From CAZWIT01 sp964533435 (GTDB lineage Bacteria; Patescibacteriota; Patescibacteriia; UBA1558; GWA2-36-10), in contig CAZHLU010000002.1 of the NCBI GenBank assembly GCA_964533435.1, forward strand, positions 1 to 47,437: 47,437 bases of DNA, written 5' to 3'. The position numbers and the translations under genes are program-made. The notes under the pieces were generated by a model. It made no database searches. It worked only from the letters and a program-made list of their open reading frames with translations, and was not told the origin of the DNA. Below, one piece after another: positions 38,399 through 46,234 of this stretch (the stretch's first letter is position 1; the number at the start of each line of letters is the position of its first letter).

Positions 38399-38698
38399 AT
38401 GACCGACAACAAAGAGATCGTGGTGGTTCAGCGAAAGCTACTAGTTGAGGTAGTGGTGGCAAACGAAGAGATGGCCGACAAGATCATCAAGATGGTGCAG
38501 GAGGTTGACGAACGTGTTCGTCAGGAACGCATTTCTTTCGTGGTCGATAGTCACGAAAAGATGGCTGATGGTCACCATATTCGCATCCTCTGCGAATGGA
38601 GACAACAGACGCACCTGCAAAACATCTTGGCTGAGATCAGCAAAGTGCTCGGCCTTCATTTCCGTGACCCAACTCTTCAACAGCCAAGCTCAGACTGA
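38399..38698 (+). CDS. Hypothetical protein, GC-rich, unrelated codon use
   Basis: 99 residues, 50-52% G+C by hand count in two 60-nt blocks, with AAC, GAC, AAG, ATC and GTG codons where neighbours use AT-ending ones, and a TGA stop where most here are TAA. Strong Shine-Dalgarno sequence, own promoter, own terminator. The protein reads as beta ('IVVVQRKLLVEVVVA'), helix ('MADKIIKMVQEVDERVRQE'), beta, then 'HIRILCEWRQQTHLQNILAE' and a second helix: a beta-alpha-beta pattern like a small ferredoxin-like or ACT fold. No family recognised. Looks recently acquired or under unusual selection on base composition. Confidence 0.8.
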   Translation: MTDNKEIVVVQRKLLVEVVVANEEMADKIIKMVQEVDERVRQERISFVVDSHEKMADGHHIRILCEWRQQTHLQNILAEISKVLGLHFRDPTLQQPSSD

Positions 38699-38708
38699 AT
38701 CGCCCCTA

Positions 38709-38740
38709 GGGCAAGCTAGCGACTTGCCCTTTTTATTTTT
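38709..38740 (+). terminator. Terminator of GC-rich 99-aa gene
   Basis: gggcaag (38709-38715) pairs with cttgccc (38723-38729), then tttttattttt. Confidence 0.9.
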
Positions 38741-38745
38741 ATATA

Positions 38746-38779
38746 AAATAAAAGACAGGCCTTATTTAGGCCAGTCTTT
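38746..38779 (-). terminator. Terminator of Nudix gene
   Basis: aaagac-a-ggcct pairs with aggcc-a-gtcttt around a 5-nt loop (one A-A mismatch); T run on the minus strand. Immediately after the Nudix stop. Confidence 0.75.
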
Positions 38780-39175
38780 TTATTTGATAAAATTAAAATG
38801 TTTTAAGACAGGTAATATATTAGGAGCTAAACCTTCTGGCAGTTGATCAAGGTCAAACCAACCCCAATTTTTAATATCTGGTCCTGGTTTTATTTCACCT
38901 ACTCTTTTGGCTAAATAGTGAACCAAGAGTACGTCAACGCGAGCATCGCTTAAGTCTTTGTAGGCCCAGGTAATAAAAGGCTCTGGGTTTAAAATTTCTA
39001 ATTCAATACCCATTTCTTCTTTAGCCTCTCGAATAGCCGCGCTAATCAAATTTTTTTCATAATCCTCTACCCTGCCACCACAAAATTTCCAAAAATTATC
39101 ATCGCCATGTTGATTGAGTAATACTTTATTGTTTTCAACAATAACTGGACCAGAGGCAATAATTATTTTAGGCAT
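38780..39175 (-). CDS. Nudix hydrolase
   Basis: 131 residues. Nudix box 'GGRVEDYEKNLISAAIREAK' continuing 'EEMGIEL', intact including the R-E-x-x-E-E metal ligands. The N-terminal strand 'KIIIASGPVIVENNKVLLNQ' and 'FWKFCGGRVE' are usual. Substrate not readable; ADP-sugar or (d)NTP types are both possible. It ends 2 nt before the start of... the AMP phosphorylase stop on the same strand, so probably co-transcribed with that gene, which would fit nucleotide salvage. Confidence 0.88.
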   Translation of the reverse strand: MPKIIIASGPVIVENNKVLLNQHGDDNFWKFCGGRVEDYEKNLISAAIREAKEEMGIELEILNPEPFITWAYKDLSDARVDVLLVHYLAKRVGEIKPGPDIKNWGWFDLDQLPEGLAPNILPVLKHFNFIK

Positions 39176-39177
39176 AA

Positions 39178-40671
39178 TTAAGAAATTTTAAAAATTGATA
39201 TTTTTTCTAAGGCAACACTAGCTAAATGTATGCGATCTTTACTACGAGCATATAAAGTAAATAAGCGCTCGCCTTTTTTAACGTGATTGCCGTATTCTTT
39301 ATTTAAATAGACGCCGGCTAATTTATCACTTGGTGCGCCTAAAATACGAGCAATGGTATTTAAGCCTTTATTATCGGTAAAAGTTATTTTACCAGACTTA
39401 GGAGCAGTAATATATTTTTTACAAGCACCAATCACAATATCTTCAGGATCAATTTCTGAATTACCACCTTGGGCTTTAATAATTTCTTGCATTTTTTTCC
39501 AAGCAGCACCAGATTCTAGGGCTTGCCAAGCCATTTTAGCACCGTGTCCTTTTTTGGTTTTGCCAGTAAGTTCAAGTAGTTCACCGGCTAGATGAATGGC
39601 TTTATTGGCTAAATCGGTTGGATAACCATCTTTTTGTTGCAAAACACGTAAAACATCTCTTGCTTCTAAGGATGGACCTACGCCACGACCAACTGGATCT
39701 TCGGCTCTAATCATCACTACTTTAATTTTAATGCCAAATCTAGAGGCTAAATACTTGAATTTTCTTTCTAATTCTTTAGCAACCTTCATATCTGGTATTT
39801 TGGTAGTAACACCAACCGGCATATCGATAATCAAATGAGTAATACCCATAGCAACCTTTTTAGCCATAATACTAACTAACATTTTATCGTATGGCTCTAA
39901 AGATAATGGATAAGATACTTTTAATATTTTATCATCAGCTGGTGCTAAATTTAAACCGCCACCCCATACTAGACAGGCGCCAGTTTTTTTAACTATTTTA
40001 CGAATTTCATCAGCGGTAAAAGATACTGGAGCAAGTACTTCCATAGTATCTGCCGTGCCCGCTGGCGAAGTAATAGCCCTAGAAGAAGTTTTAGGTATTA
40101 TTAAGCCTAAAGAAGCTAAAATAGGGATAGCCACCATGGTAGTCCTGTTTCCTGCTAATCCACCAACTGAGTGTTTATCAGCCACTAAGCCATGAAACTT
40201 AATAACTTCACCAGTTTCAGCCATAGCTTTAGTCATGTAATAGAGCTCTTGATCAGTATAATTTTTGATAAAACTAGAAGCTACAAAATAAGTAATTTCA
40301 GTTCTAGTTAAAATACCATTGCTAATATCGGAAAATATTTGGTAAAAATCTTGGTAAGTTAATTTTTTCTTTAAGAGCCTTTTTTTAATAGCTTGGATAG
40401 ATTTGGCTCTTTCTAAAAATTCTACTTCTACAATAGTGTTTTGAGGAATGGTCATCTTTTCCCAAATATCACGATACAAAGCAATTTGTCCGGGCTTTAC
40501 TCTGGTGCTAGAAGTGTTAGCTTCGGCTATAATTCTATTTTTTTGCCATAAAATTTCTATTTTATCGCCAGCTCTAATGCCATAGCGCATGGCTTCCTCT
40601 TCGTTGACTAAAGCAATATTTGCTTGGCCAGTTTCAATGTCTAGTTTTTTGATTTTTAGATAATAAGGCAT
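39178..40671 (-). CDS. deoA: AMP phosphorylase (archaeal-type DeoA homologue)
   Basis: 497 residues: about 60 longer than bacterial thymidine phosphorylase owing to an N-terminal beta domain (1-85, 'YYLKIKKLDIETGQANIALV'), the mark of archaeal AMP phosphorylases. Core motifs: 'KHSVGGLAGNRTTMVAIPIL' (phosphate loop), 'KTSSRAITSPAGTADTMEVL', 'GGGLNLAPADDKILKVSYPL'. It releases the base from nucleoside 5'-monophosphates giving ribose-1,5-bisphosphate, used in archaea and some CPR bacteria with R15P isomerase and form II/III or III RuBisCO. Neither partner is in this window. Downstream of the VirD4-like gene by 3 nt. Confidence 0.9.
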   Translation of the reverse strand: MPYYLKIKKLDIETGQANIALVNEEEAMRYGIRAGDKIEILWQKNRIIAEANTSSTRVKPGQIALYRDIWEKMTIPQNTIVEVEFLERAKSIQAIKKRLLKKKLTYQDFYQIFSDISNGILTRTEITYFVASSFIKNYTDQELYYMTKAMAETGEVIKFHGLVADKHSVGGLAGNRTTMVAIPILASLGLIIPKTSSRAITSPAGTADTMEVLAPVSFTADEIRKIVKKTGACLVWGGGLNLAPADDKILKVSYPLSLEPYDKMLVSIMAKKVAMGITHLIIDMPVGVTTKIPDMKVAKELERKFKYLASRFGIKIKVVMIRAEDPVGRGVGPSLEARDVLRVLQQKDGYPTDLANKAIHLAGELLELTGKTKKGHGAKMAWQALESGAAWKKMQEIIKAQGGNSEIDPEDIVIGACKKYITAPKSGKITFTDNKGLNTIARILGAPSDKLAGVYLNKEYGNHVKKGERLFTLYARSKDRIHLASVALEKISIFKIS

Positions 40672-40674
40672 AGA

Positions 40675-42432
40675 TTAAAATTTTATTACTTGACCAGGCT
40701 TTAAGATTTGACTGGATTTTTGATTAGAAGTTTGAGTTTTATTTTTTGTTATATTAGGACTAGTGTTTTGATTGGATACAGGTTTAGCTTTGATAGCATC
40801 AGCTAGAGAAATAAATGATTCTTTGCTTTCGTCTGTTTTTTCTTCTGCCACAACCTCATCCTTGGGTGATGTTGGCTTTACTATTTTAATACTAGACGGA
40901 GAAGGAATTTTACCTTGTTTTGCTAGTTCTAAACAATTGTTGCAATACACTGGTCGATTTGGATCAGGATCAAAATTAATTTCTGTTTCCTTACCACAAT
41001 AAGTGCAATTTATTTTATTGACAACGCTAGGCTTTTTAGCTTTAGCTTCTTTTTTAGCAGCCATTTTACTAGCAAAAGTAGGTTTAGCTGGAGCTTTGGC
41101 TTTACTAGCTACAGGCTCTTTATTTTCACTCCAACGTGTAATTTTGTCTTCAATAATTTCACGAGGTTTAGCATAACGTTCACGAGAAACTTTAACTACT
41201 TTTTCTTTAATGCCAGTAGAATTTTCAGGTGTAGCTACAGGTGGCAAACCAATAGCTGAAAAAGGTTCAGTAGTGACGCCATTAATCATTAATTTCAAAT
41301 ACATTTCAAACTTTGACAGATTAACTAAATCTTCTTGAGTAAAAATTGGAAAAAATTCTTTTTCTAAAAATTCAGCATCATTAGCACCTACCCTAAAGGC
41401 TACAATAGTACCGACATTGCCGAAAACGGCAGATTTAATAGTTTCATCACTACCAAATTTTAATTGATCTATGTATTGGTGGGCAATTACTAAATTAAGG
41501 GCATATTTACGAGCTTCGGATAAGATATTAGCAAAACTATGAGTAGCAAAATTTTGAAATTCATCAACATAAAGATAAAAATCTTTTCTATCTTTTTCAG
41601 GGGTATCAACCCTAGACATGACTGCCAGCTGAATCTTGGTAATCATCATAGAACCAAGTAAAGCCGAATTATCTTCGCCTACCCTACCTTTAGAAAGATT
41701 TAGTAAAAGAATTTTTTCTTCATCCATTACTTCGCGCATAGAAAAAGAAGATTTGACCTGACCTAAAACATTTCTAATTAAAGAAGATGACAAAAAGCGT
41801 CCAACCTTATTTTGAATTGGAGCAATAGCTTCAGCTTGAAAACGGTCAGGATATTTAGAATATTCATCCACCCAGAAAGCTTTGACTACCGGGTCAGTAA
41901 TTTTTTCGATTACTCTTTCTCTAAAATTCTTGTCAGTCAGAATACGCATAATACCCAAAAGTGTAGAACCTGGGTATTCAAGTAATGCCGAAATTGCATG
42001 GTGTAAAACGTATTCAAGTCTTGGTCCCCAAGAATCAGCCCATATTTTTTTAAAGACGCCAATCAGACCAGATACAACTAAATGTCGCTGTTCAATATTA
42101 ACACTTTCTAAAACATTAAAAGCAATCGGATAATCAAGGTCAGCTGGATTAAAATAAATAACGTCATTAATACGTTCTGGTGGTATAAAATCAATTACTT
42201 TTTCAACTAAATCGCCGTGTGGATCAACTACACAAACACCTCGTCCATTACGGATGTCTTGGATAATCATGTTTTCCAACATGGTACTTTTACCCATACC
42301 AGTCTTACCAATGATATACATGTGTTTACGTCGGTCGTCTGGTTTAATACCAAATTTAACCTGAGAATTACGAAAATTCGTCTGGGCAAAAACAGTTACA
42401 TCTTGATTATTATTTTTATTTTGCGAATGCAT
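40675..42432 (-). CDS. VirD4/HerA-like conjugation-type ATPase with zinc-ribbon tail
   Basis: 585 residues. Walker A 'IGKTGMGKSTMLENMIIQDI' (42-50), then 'VCVVDPHGDLVEKVIDFIPP', Walker B with 'FYLYVDEFQNFATHSFANIL' (285-291), and 'YALNLVIAHQYIDQLKFGSD', the TraG/TraD/VirD4 (type IV secretion DNA-binding) pattern of the HerA-FtsK superfamily. No membrane helix. The C-terminal 110 residues are Lys/Ala-rich with a CxxC zinc ribbon (C476, C479, C497, C500) like those of the RGG protein at 35 kb. Partner of the membrane protein just upstream. Probably couples nucleic acid to an envelope machine; a relaxase or pilin is not in view. Confidence 0.88.
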   Translation of the reverse strand: MHSQNKNNNQDVTVFAQTNFRNSQVKFGIKPDDRRKHMYIIGKTGMGKSTMLENMIIQDIRNGRGVCVVDPHGDLVEKVIDFIPPERINDVIYFNPADLDYPIAFNVLESVNIEQRHLVVSGLIGVFKKIWADSWGPRLEYVLHHAISALLEYPGSTLLGIMRILTDKNFRERVIEKITDPVVKAFWVDEYSKYPDRFQAEAIAPIQNKVGRFLSSSLIRNVLGQVKSSFSMREVMDEEKILLLNLSKGRVGEDNSALLGSMMITKIQLAVMSRVDTPEKDRKDFYLYVDEFQNFATHSFANILSEARKYALNLVIAHQYIDQLKFGSDETIKSAVFGNVGTIVAFRVGANDAEFLEKEFFPIFTQEDLVNLSKFEMYLKLMINGVTTEPFSAIGLPPVATPENSTGIKEKVVKVSRERYAKPREIIEDKITRWSENKEPVASKAKAPAKPTFASKMAAKKEAKAKKPSVVNKINCTYCGKETEINFDPDPNRPVYCNNCLELAKQGKIPSPSSIKIVKPTSPKDEVVAEEKTDESKESFISLADAIKAKPVSNQNTSPNITKNKTQTSNQKSSQILKPGQVIKF

Positions 42433-42441
42433 AAATTTAAT

Positions 42442-43959
42442 TTATTGAGGGACTATCGGTAAATCTTCTGGAGGTGAATTTTTGGAACGACGAGGCGTGA
42501 CTTTAGGTTTGACATTTTGGTCAACTGGAAAATTTCTCTCATAATAAGAATTATCTAAAGATACATCAAAATCAGGAACAGTTTTAAGTTGCTTACGTAA
42601 TTCTTCTTGGGCTTGTTCTTCATTAGTACCAATATCTTGCATAACAGGTAAAGCGGCTGGGGCTTGAACTTTTTTCGATTCAGTTTTTTGTAATAATGGA
42701 GTACGAATATATTTACTTGGAAAATGCCAAAGCGAAGCAAGCTCCTCGGTATTTAAAATAAAAGAAGCGTGGCCAGCAATAAAACTACGATTTCGATAAG
42801 CTCTAATTAATCTACTGCGGCGCCAATTAGTTCTCATTTTGACAAACAGCCACTCAATTTTGGTTTTGGTTTTACCGTCTGGTTTAAAAGCATTTAAATT
42901 TAAACTACTAAATTGCTTAATCGCTCCAAAAACAGAAGCGATTACCCTTGGTGGACTATAAGTTTCTTTGGGAGATAAATAAATAAGACGAATTTTAGTG
43001 TCAAAACCAATTTTAGAAGCTTTAGTATCAATGGCTTCTAGTTTAGCTTTTTCGCCAGGAGTTAAATGCAGCATCAAGCTTGGCAAATCATCCTTCTTTT
43101 TTTCAGTTTTTTTGCCGCCAATATCACCAACTGGCCAAAAAATACTATCACCACCAGATAATTCTATTAAGCTACGCATTGAACCAAAGGCGTTTTCTAA
43201 GATACTTTTTTTCTTTTCCTTTGGTTTTTTACCAGCAATTTTAGCTGCCTCTGCTTGACTACGTTTAGTCCAGGCAGCGTCAGTTGGTCTAAGCATAATT
43301 TGCAACCAAACTTGCTCGCCGGGTTTAATTTTGCTCATAGTTTCCAAGATGGAGGCCATTGGATCTTTGAATTCTCCGGAAACCTTATCTTCAAAGTCTA
43401 AGTAGGTTTTAATAGGATAAACATCGTTTGCAACTGGTACAACTTCAGTGCCCCACATGTTGTATTTTTCATCAGGAAAATTTTTGGGCATTTCAGTCAC
43501 ATAATCTTCTACTTGGGTAATTTCCGCATCTGGATACTGAGAGTAAACAGCACTTTCAACAACATCGCGTGATTGTTCTGGGGTGCGGATTAAAAATTGA
43601 ACATAGCCATCAATACTAACAATTTCAAAGGCAAAAGATAACTGAAACATGCCATTGTATTTATCTCTAGTACCAATTGGTGTATGAGCTCCTGATAGAG
43701 TGGCAAATAGTTGTTCAATAGCCTTGGGTGTTTGTTCAGTATCCTTAGGTATGTCTACAGCTAAGATAATAAATTTAATTTTAGAAAACCAGCTATTTTG
43801 TATGGCATTAAGCCAGACATCATAAGCCATCATCATAATAATGATAAGATAAATTACCCAACCACCGTTTAAAATAACATAAACCATGGCATCAAGTGGT
43901 GACATGTAAACTAGTTGGTTTAAAAAATCCGTATTAATTGTGATACTAAAATTATTCAT
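42442..43959 (-). CDS. Large membrane-anchored partner of the VirD4-like ATPase
   Basis: 505 residues. One hydrophobic segment (about 24-46, 'AMVYVILNGGWVIYLIIIMM') near the N-terminus, then a large cytoplasmic part. 'KFIILAVDIPKDTEQTPKAI', 'FLIRTPEQSRDVVESAVYSQ' and 'YPIKTYLDFEDKVSGEFKDP' are segments I associate with an uncharacterised family found beside VirD4-like ATPases in CPR genomes. Basic linker at about 250-262, Pro-rich C-terminus. Its stop lies 9 nt before the ATPase start. Probably anchors the ATPase, as VirB-type or TraM-like factors do; this is inferred from gene order. Confidence 0.7.
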   Translation of the reverse strand: MNNFSITINTDFLNQLVYMSPLDAMVYVILNGGWVIYLIIIMMMAYDVWLNAIQNSWFSKIKFIILAVDIPKDTEQTPKAIEQLFATLSGAHTPIGTRDKYNGMFQLSFAFEIVSIDGYVQFLIRTPEQSRDVVESAVYSQYPDAEITQVEDYVTEMPKNFPDEKYNMWGTEVVPVANDVYPIKTYLDFEDKVSGEFKDPMASILETMSKIKPGEQVWLQIMLRPTDAAWTKRSQAEAAKIAGKKPKEKKKSILENAFGSMRSLIELSGGDSIFWPVGDIGGKKTEKKKDDLPSLMLHLTPGEKAKLEAIDTKASKIGFDTKIRLIYLSPKETYSPPRVIASVFGAIKQFSSLNLNAFKPDGKTKTKIEWLFVKMRTNWRRSRLIRAYRNRSFIAGHASFILNTEELASLWHFPSKYIRTPLLQKTESKKVQAPAALPVMQDIGTNEEQAQEELRKQLKTVPDFDVSLDNSYYERNFPVDQNVKPKVTPRRSKNSPPEDLPIVPQ

Positions 43960-44022
43960 GGCTTAAAGCTATGGTTTGATTGCTTATATTATACAATTTT
44001 TAAGGACTTTTTAAAAGAGCCA

Positions 44023-44067
44023 AAACAAAAACAAGCTCGTCCAAGTAGGATTTGCTTGTTTTTGTTT
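44023..44067 (-). terminator. Terminator of sigma4-HARE gene
   Basis: aaacaaaaacaagc (44023-44036) pairs with gcttgtttttgttt (44054-44067), 14-bp stem, 17-nt loop; the minus-strand run is ttttgttt within the arm, then tggctcttt. Confidence 0.75.
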
Positions 44068-44074
44068 AAAATCA

Positions 44075-45181
44075 TTATTCTTTAGTAGCTAGACGGTAGC
44101 GACCATTAGTGTCGCGATTAAAAATATTTTTATTCATTAGAGCTAAAGTAATAGTTGTTTCTTTGATTAAACGACGTTTTAATACTTCAGCAACAATTTC
44201 TTTTTTAGTTAAACCTTGAGGATTTAGTTTTAGAATTTCGGCAATTACTTCACTAACTACACCTGGTTTATAACCCCATTCAGCTAAGGCATAAATACCG
44301 CGACCAACTAAAACATATTTTTTATCTAAAATAAGTTCGTTGTGAATAGTGGCTGGATAAGCTAAACGATGATCAAAATTCATTTTATTGATATAGTCAG
44401 CAATTTCAGTAAAGTGCATTGGACGATTTTCTTTCTTTAATACTAGATAGACTTTATCGTTCATGCGCTTAGGGCTAATTTCTGACCAGTCAGCTAAACC
44501 CCATTCTTCGTAAGGATTGGACTTTAATTTTTTTGTAACGTAAATAAAGTTTACAACTACCTTATCAGTTAAATCATCGTCATTTTTATAAAAATCTTGA
44601 TCCTGTACTTTAGCAATTAAATTATCTAAAGCTAAAGGAGCGCCATGATTTTCAACTAAGCAACGAATATTATTGATAACTTCTTCATATTTGTCCAAAG
44701 AAGCTTCTGGAGTTTTCCAAAAAGTATAGTTATGTAGAGTTTCTTTGACCATTTGAAAACGATGTTTTAGTAATTGGCCTAAGATAAAGATAATGGCGGC
44801 TTTGTTTTCTTCACTTTGACCAGGAATAGTTAATAATTCTCTAATCAAATTAACTTCAGCCATTAAACCACCATGTTCAGCTAAAATACCATTAGTAATA
44901 TCTTCCAATTCTTTTAGATAAGTTTGGTCAAAGTTTTTGGTAATTTTCTTTAAAGAGGTATTTTCAATCTGACGAACACGTTCGCGAGTAACCTTATATT
45001 CTTTACCAATATCTTCTAAAGTTTTTTTATCATAGCCAGCTAAACCATGGCGAAACTTAATAATTTCCCTTTCTCTTTCAGATAAAGCCTGTAAAATGCT
45101 CTCCAAAGTTTGATGGGGATTAAAAGTTGCCAGATTTGACTGGTGTTTGGCAATGATAACTTGGTCTAAAATTGAATCCAT
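44075..45181 (-). CDS. Sigma-70 region 4 fused to HARE-HTH domains
   Basis: Start at ATG 45181 (MDSILDQVIIAKHQ): a promoter predicts transcription from about 45227, inside the longer TTG-initiated frame. 368 residues. Residues 27-80 are sigma region 4 ('ALSEREREIIKFRHGLAGYD', 'TLEDIGKEYKVTRERVRQIE'), the helix-turn-helix that reads the -35 box. There is no region 2, so it is not a complete sigma factor. The C-terminal part (about 237-368, 'PMHFTEIADYINKMNFDHRL', 'LILDKKYVLVGRGIYALAEW') is a HARE-HTH domain, as in the RNA polymerase delta subunit. Likely binds polymerase and DNA together; role in regulation is inferred. Confidence 0.75.
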   Translation of the reverse strand: MDSILDQVIIAKHQSNLATFNPHQTLESILQALSEREREIIKFRHGLAGYDKKTLEDIGKEYKVTRERVRQIENTSLKKITKNFDQTYLKELEDITNGILAEHGGLMAEVNLIRELLTIPGQSEENKAAIIFILGQLLKHRFQMVKETLHNYTFWKTPEASLDKYEEVINNIRCLVENHGAPLALDNLIAKVQDQDFYKNDDDLTDKVVVNFIYVTKKLKSNPYEEWGLADWSEISPKRMNDKVYLVLKKENRPMHFTEIADYINKMNFDHRLAYPATIHNELILDKKYVLVGRGIYALAEWGYKPGVVSEVIAEILKLNPQGLTKKEIVAEVLKRRLIKETTITLALMNKNIFNRDTNGRYRLATKE

Positions 45182-45233
45182 ATGATTATTGACAAATATA
45201 TAGAAAAATAGTGATTTTTTTAAAATCAACTAT

Positions 45234-45262
45234 AGAATAACACAATTCTAAAAATAAGTCAA
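45234..45262 (-). promoter_or_regulatory. Promoter of sigma4-HARE gene
   Basis: Minus strand: TTGACT (45257-45262), 17-bp spacer, TATTCT (45234-45239). The -35 box lies in the 3' arm of the secF terminator. Leader about 46 nt, no Shine-Dalgarno sequence. Confidence 0.7.
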
Positions 45263-45287
45263 CCCTAGATCGAAATCTAGGGTTGAC
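45258..45287 (-). terminator. Terminator of secDF
   Basis: Perfect 13-bp stem (45258-45270 with 45275-45287), 4-nt loop cgaa, then ttattttt on the minus strand. Confidence 0.9.
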
Positions 45288-45310
45288 GTAGTGTTATTTG
45301 TCAGTTATAG

Positions 45311-46222
45311 CTATTTTTTCTTATTAAAGAATAATAGTAAAGGAGAAGCGATAAATATTGAGGAATAGGTACCAACTACAATACCAACCATTAAAGCCAA
45401 AACAAAATATTTAGTACTAACACCACCAAAAATATAAACAGCCATCAAAGCCATAAATGTGGTTAAAGAGGTGTTAATAGACCTAACAATAGTTTCATTA
45501 ATACTGACATTGATCAGGCCTTCAAAATTATCATAATTTCTGGTTTTAAATAGATTTTCTCTAATACGATCAAAAGTAACAATAGTGTCGTGAATAGAAA
45601 AGCCTAAAACAGTAAGTAAGGCTGTTACAAACAAACTATCTACTTCTACATTTAAAAATTTTCCTAAAAAGGCAAATAAACCAATCACTATAGCAATGTC
45701 ATGCACTAAGGCAATAATAGCAGCTAAGCCATATTTCCAAGATTGTACTGGGCGGGAAACTTGTCTAAAGGCATAGGCAATATAAAGTAAAATACAAACT
45801 AAAACTAAAATAATTGCTTGAATAGCTTTTTGTTTTAGTTCATTACCAACGGTAGGACCAATAGACTCAAAGCGATTTTCAGTTAATTTGTTGTCATTAA
45901 CATTTATATTTTCGATGTTAAGCTTAGAAATTTTAGCAACAATTTCTTGATGTTTAGCTTGGTCAACGTTTTCATAACGCAAGATAAAATCTAAGTCACC
46001 ACTAGGCTGAACCTTAACATTATTAATACCCACTTCTTTGAAAGCAGTTTCCATTTGGTCGATGCTAGGGCGAGCTTGGCTATAGTTTACTTCCATTAAA
46101 CTACCGCCGGTAAAATCAATGCCTAAGCGTAATCCCCAAATCAAGGTAGCAATAATAGAAACGCCAACTAAAATGCTGGAAATACTATACCACAATTTCT
46201 TTTTTTGAATAATATTATACAT
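45311..46222 (-). CDS. secF: Protein translocase subunit SecF
   Basis: 303 residues with six transmembrane helices. 'GLRLGIDFTGGSLMEVNYSQ' is the SecF/SecD family D-F-T-G-G motif after helix 1, followed by the short periplasmic P1 domain (about 45-125). 'VTALLTVLGFSIHDTIVTFD' and 'RIRENLFKTRNYDNFEGLIN' in helices 4-5 carry the conserved Asp/Arg residues tied to proton use. With SecD it pulls exported proteins through SecYEG. Starts 12 nt after secD. A strong terminator follows. Confidence 0.97.
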   Translation of the reverse strand: MYNIIQKKKLWYSISSILVGVSIIATLIWGLRLGIDFTGGSLMEVNYSQARPSIDQMETAFKEVGINNVKVQPSGDLDFILRYENVDQAKHQEIVAKISKLNIENINVNDNKLTENRFESIGPTVGNELKQKAIQAIILVLVCILLYIAYAFRQVSRPVQSWKYGLAAIIALVHDIAIVIGLFAFLGKFLNVEVDSLFVTALLTVLGFSIHDTIVTFDRIRENLFKTRNYDNFEGLINVSINETIVRSINTSLTTFMALMAVYIFGGVSTKYFVLALMVGIVVGTYSSIFIASPLLLFFNKKK

Positions 46223-46234
46223 ATGAGTAAATTT

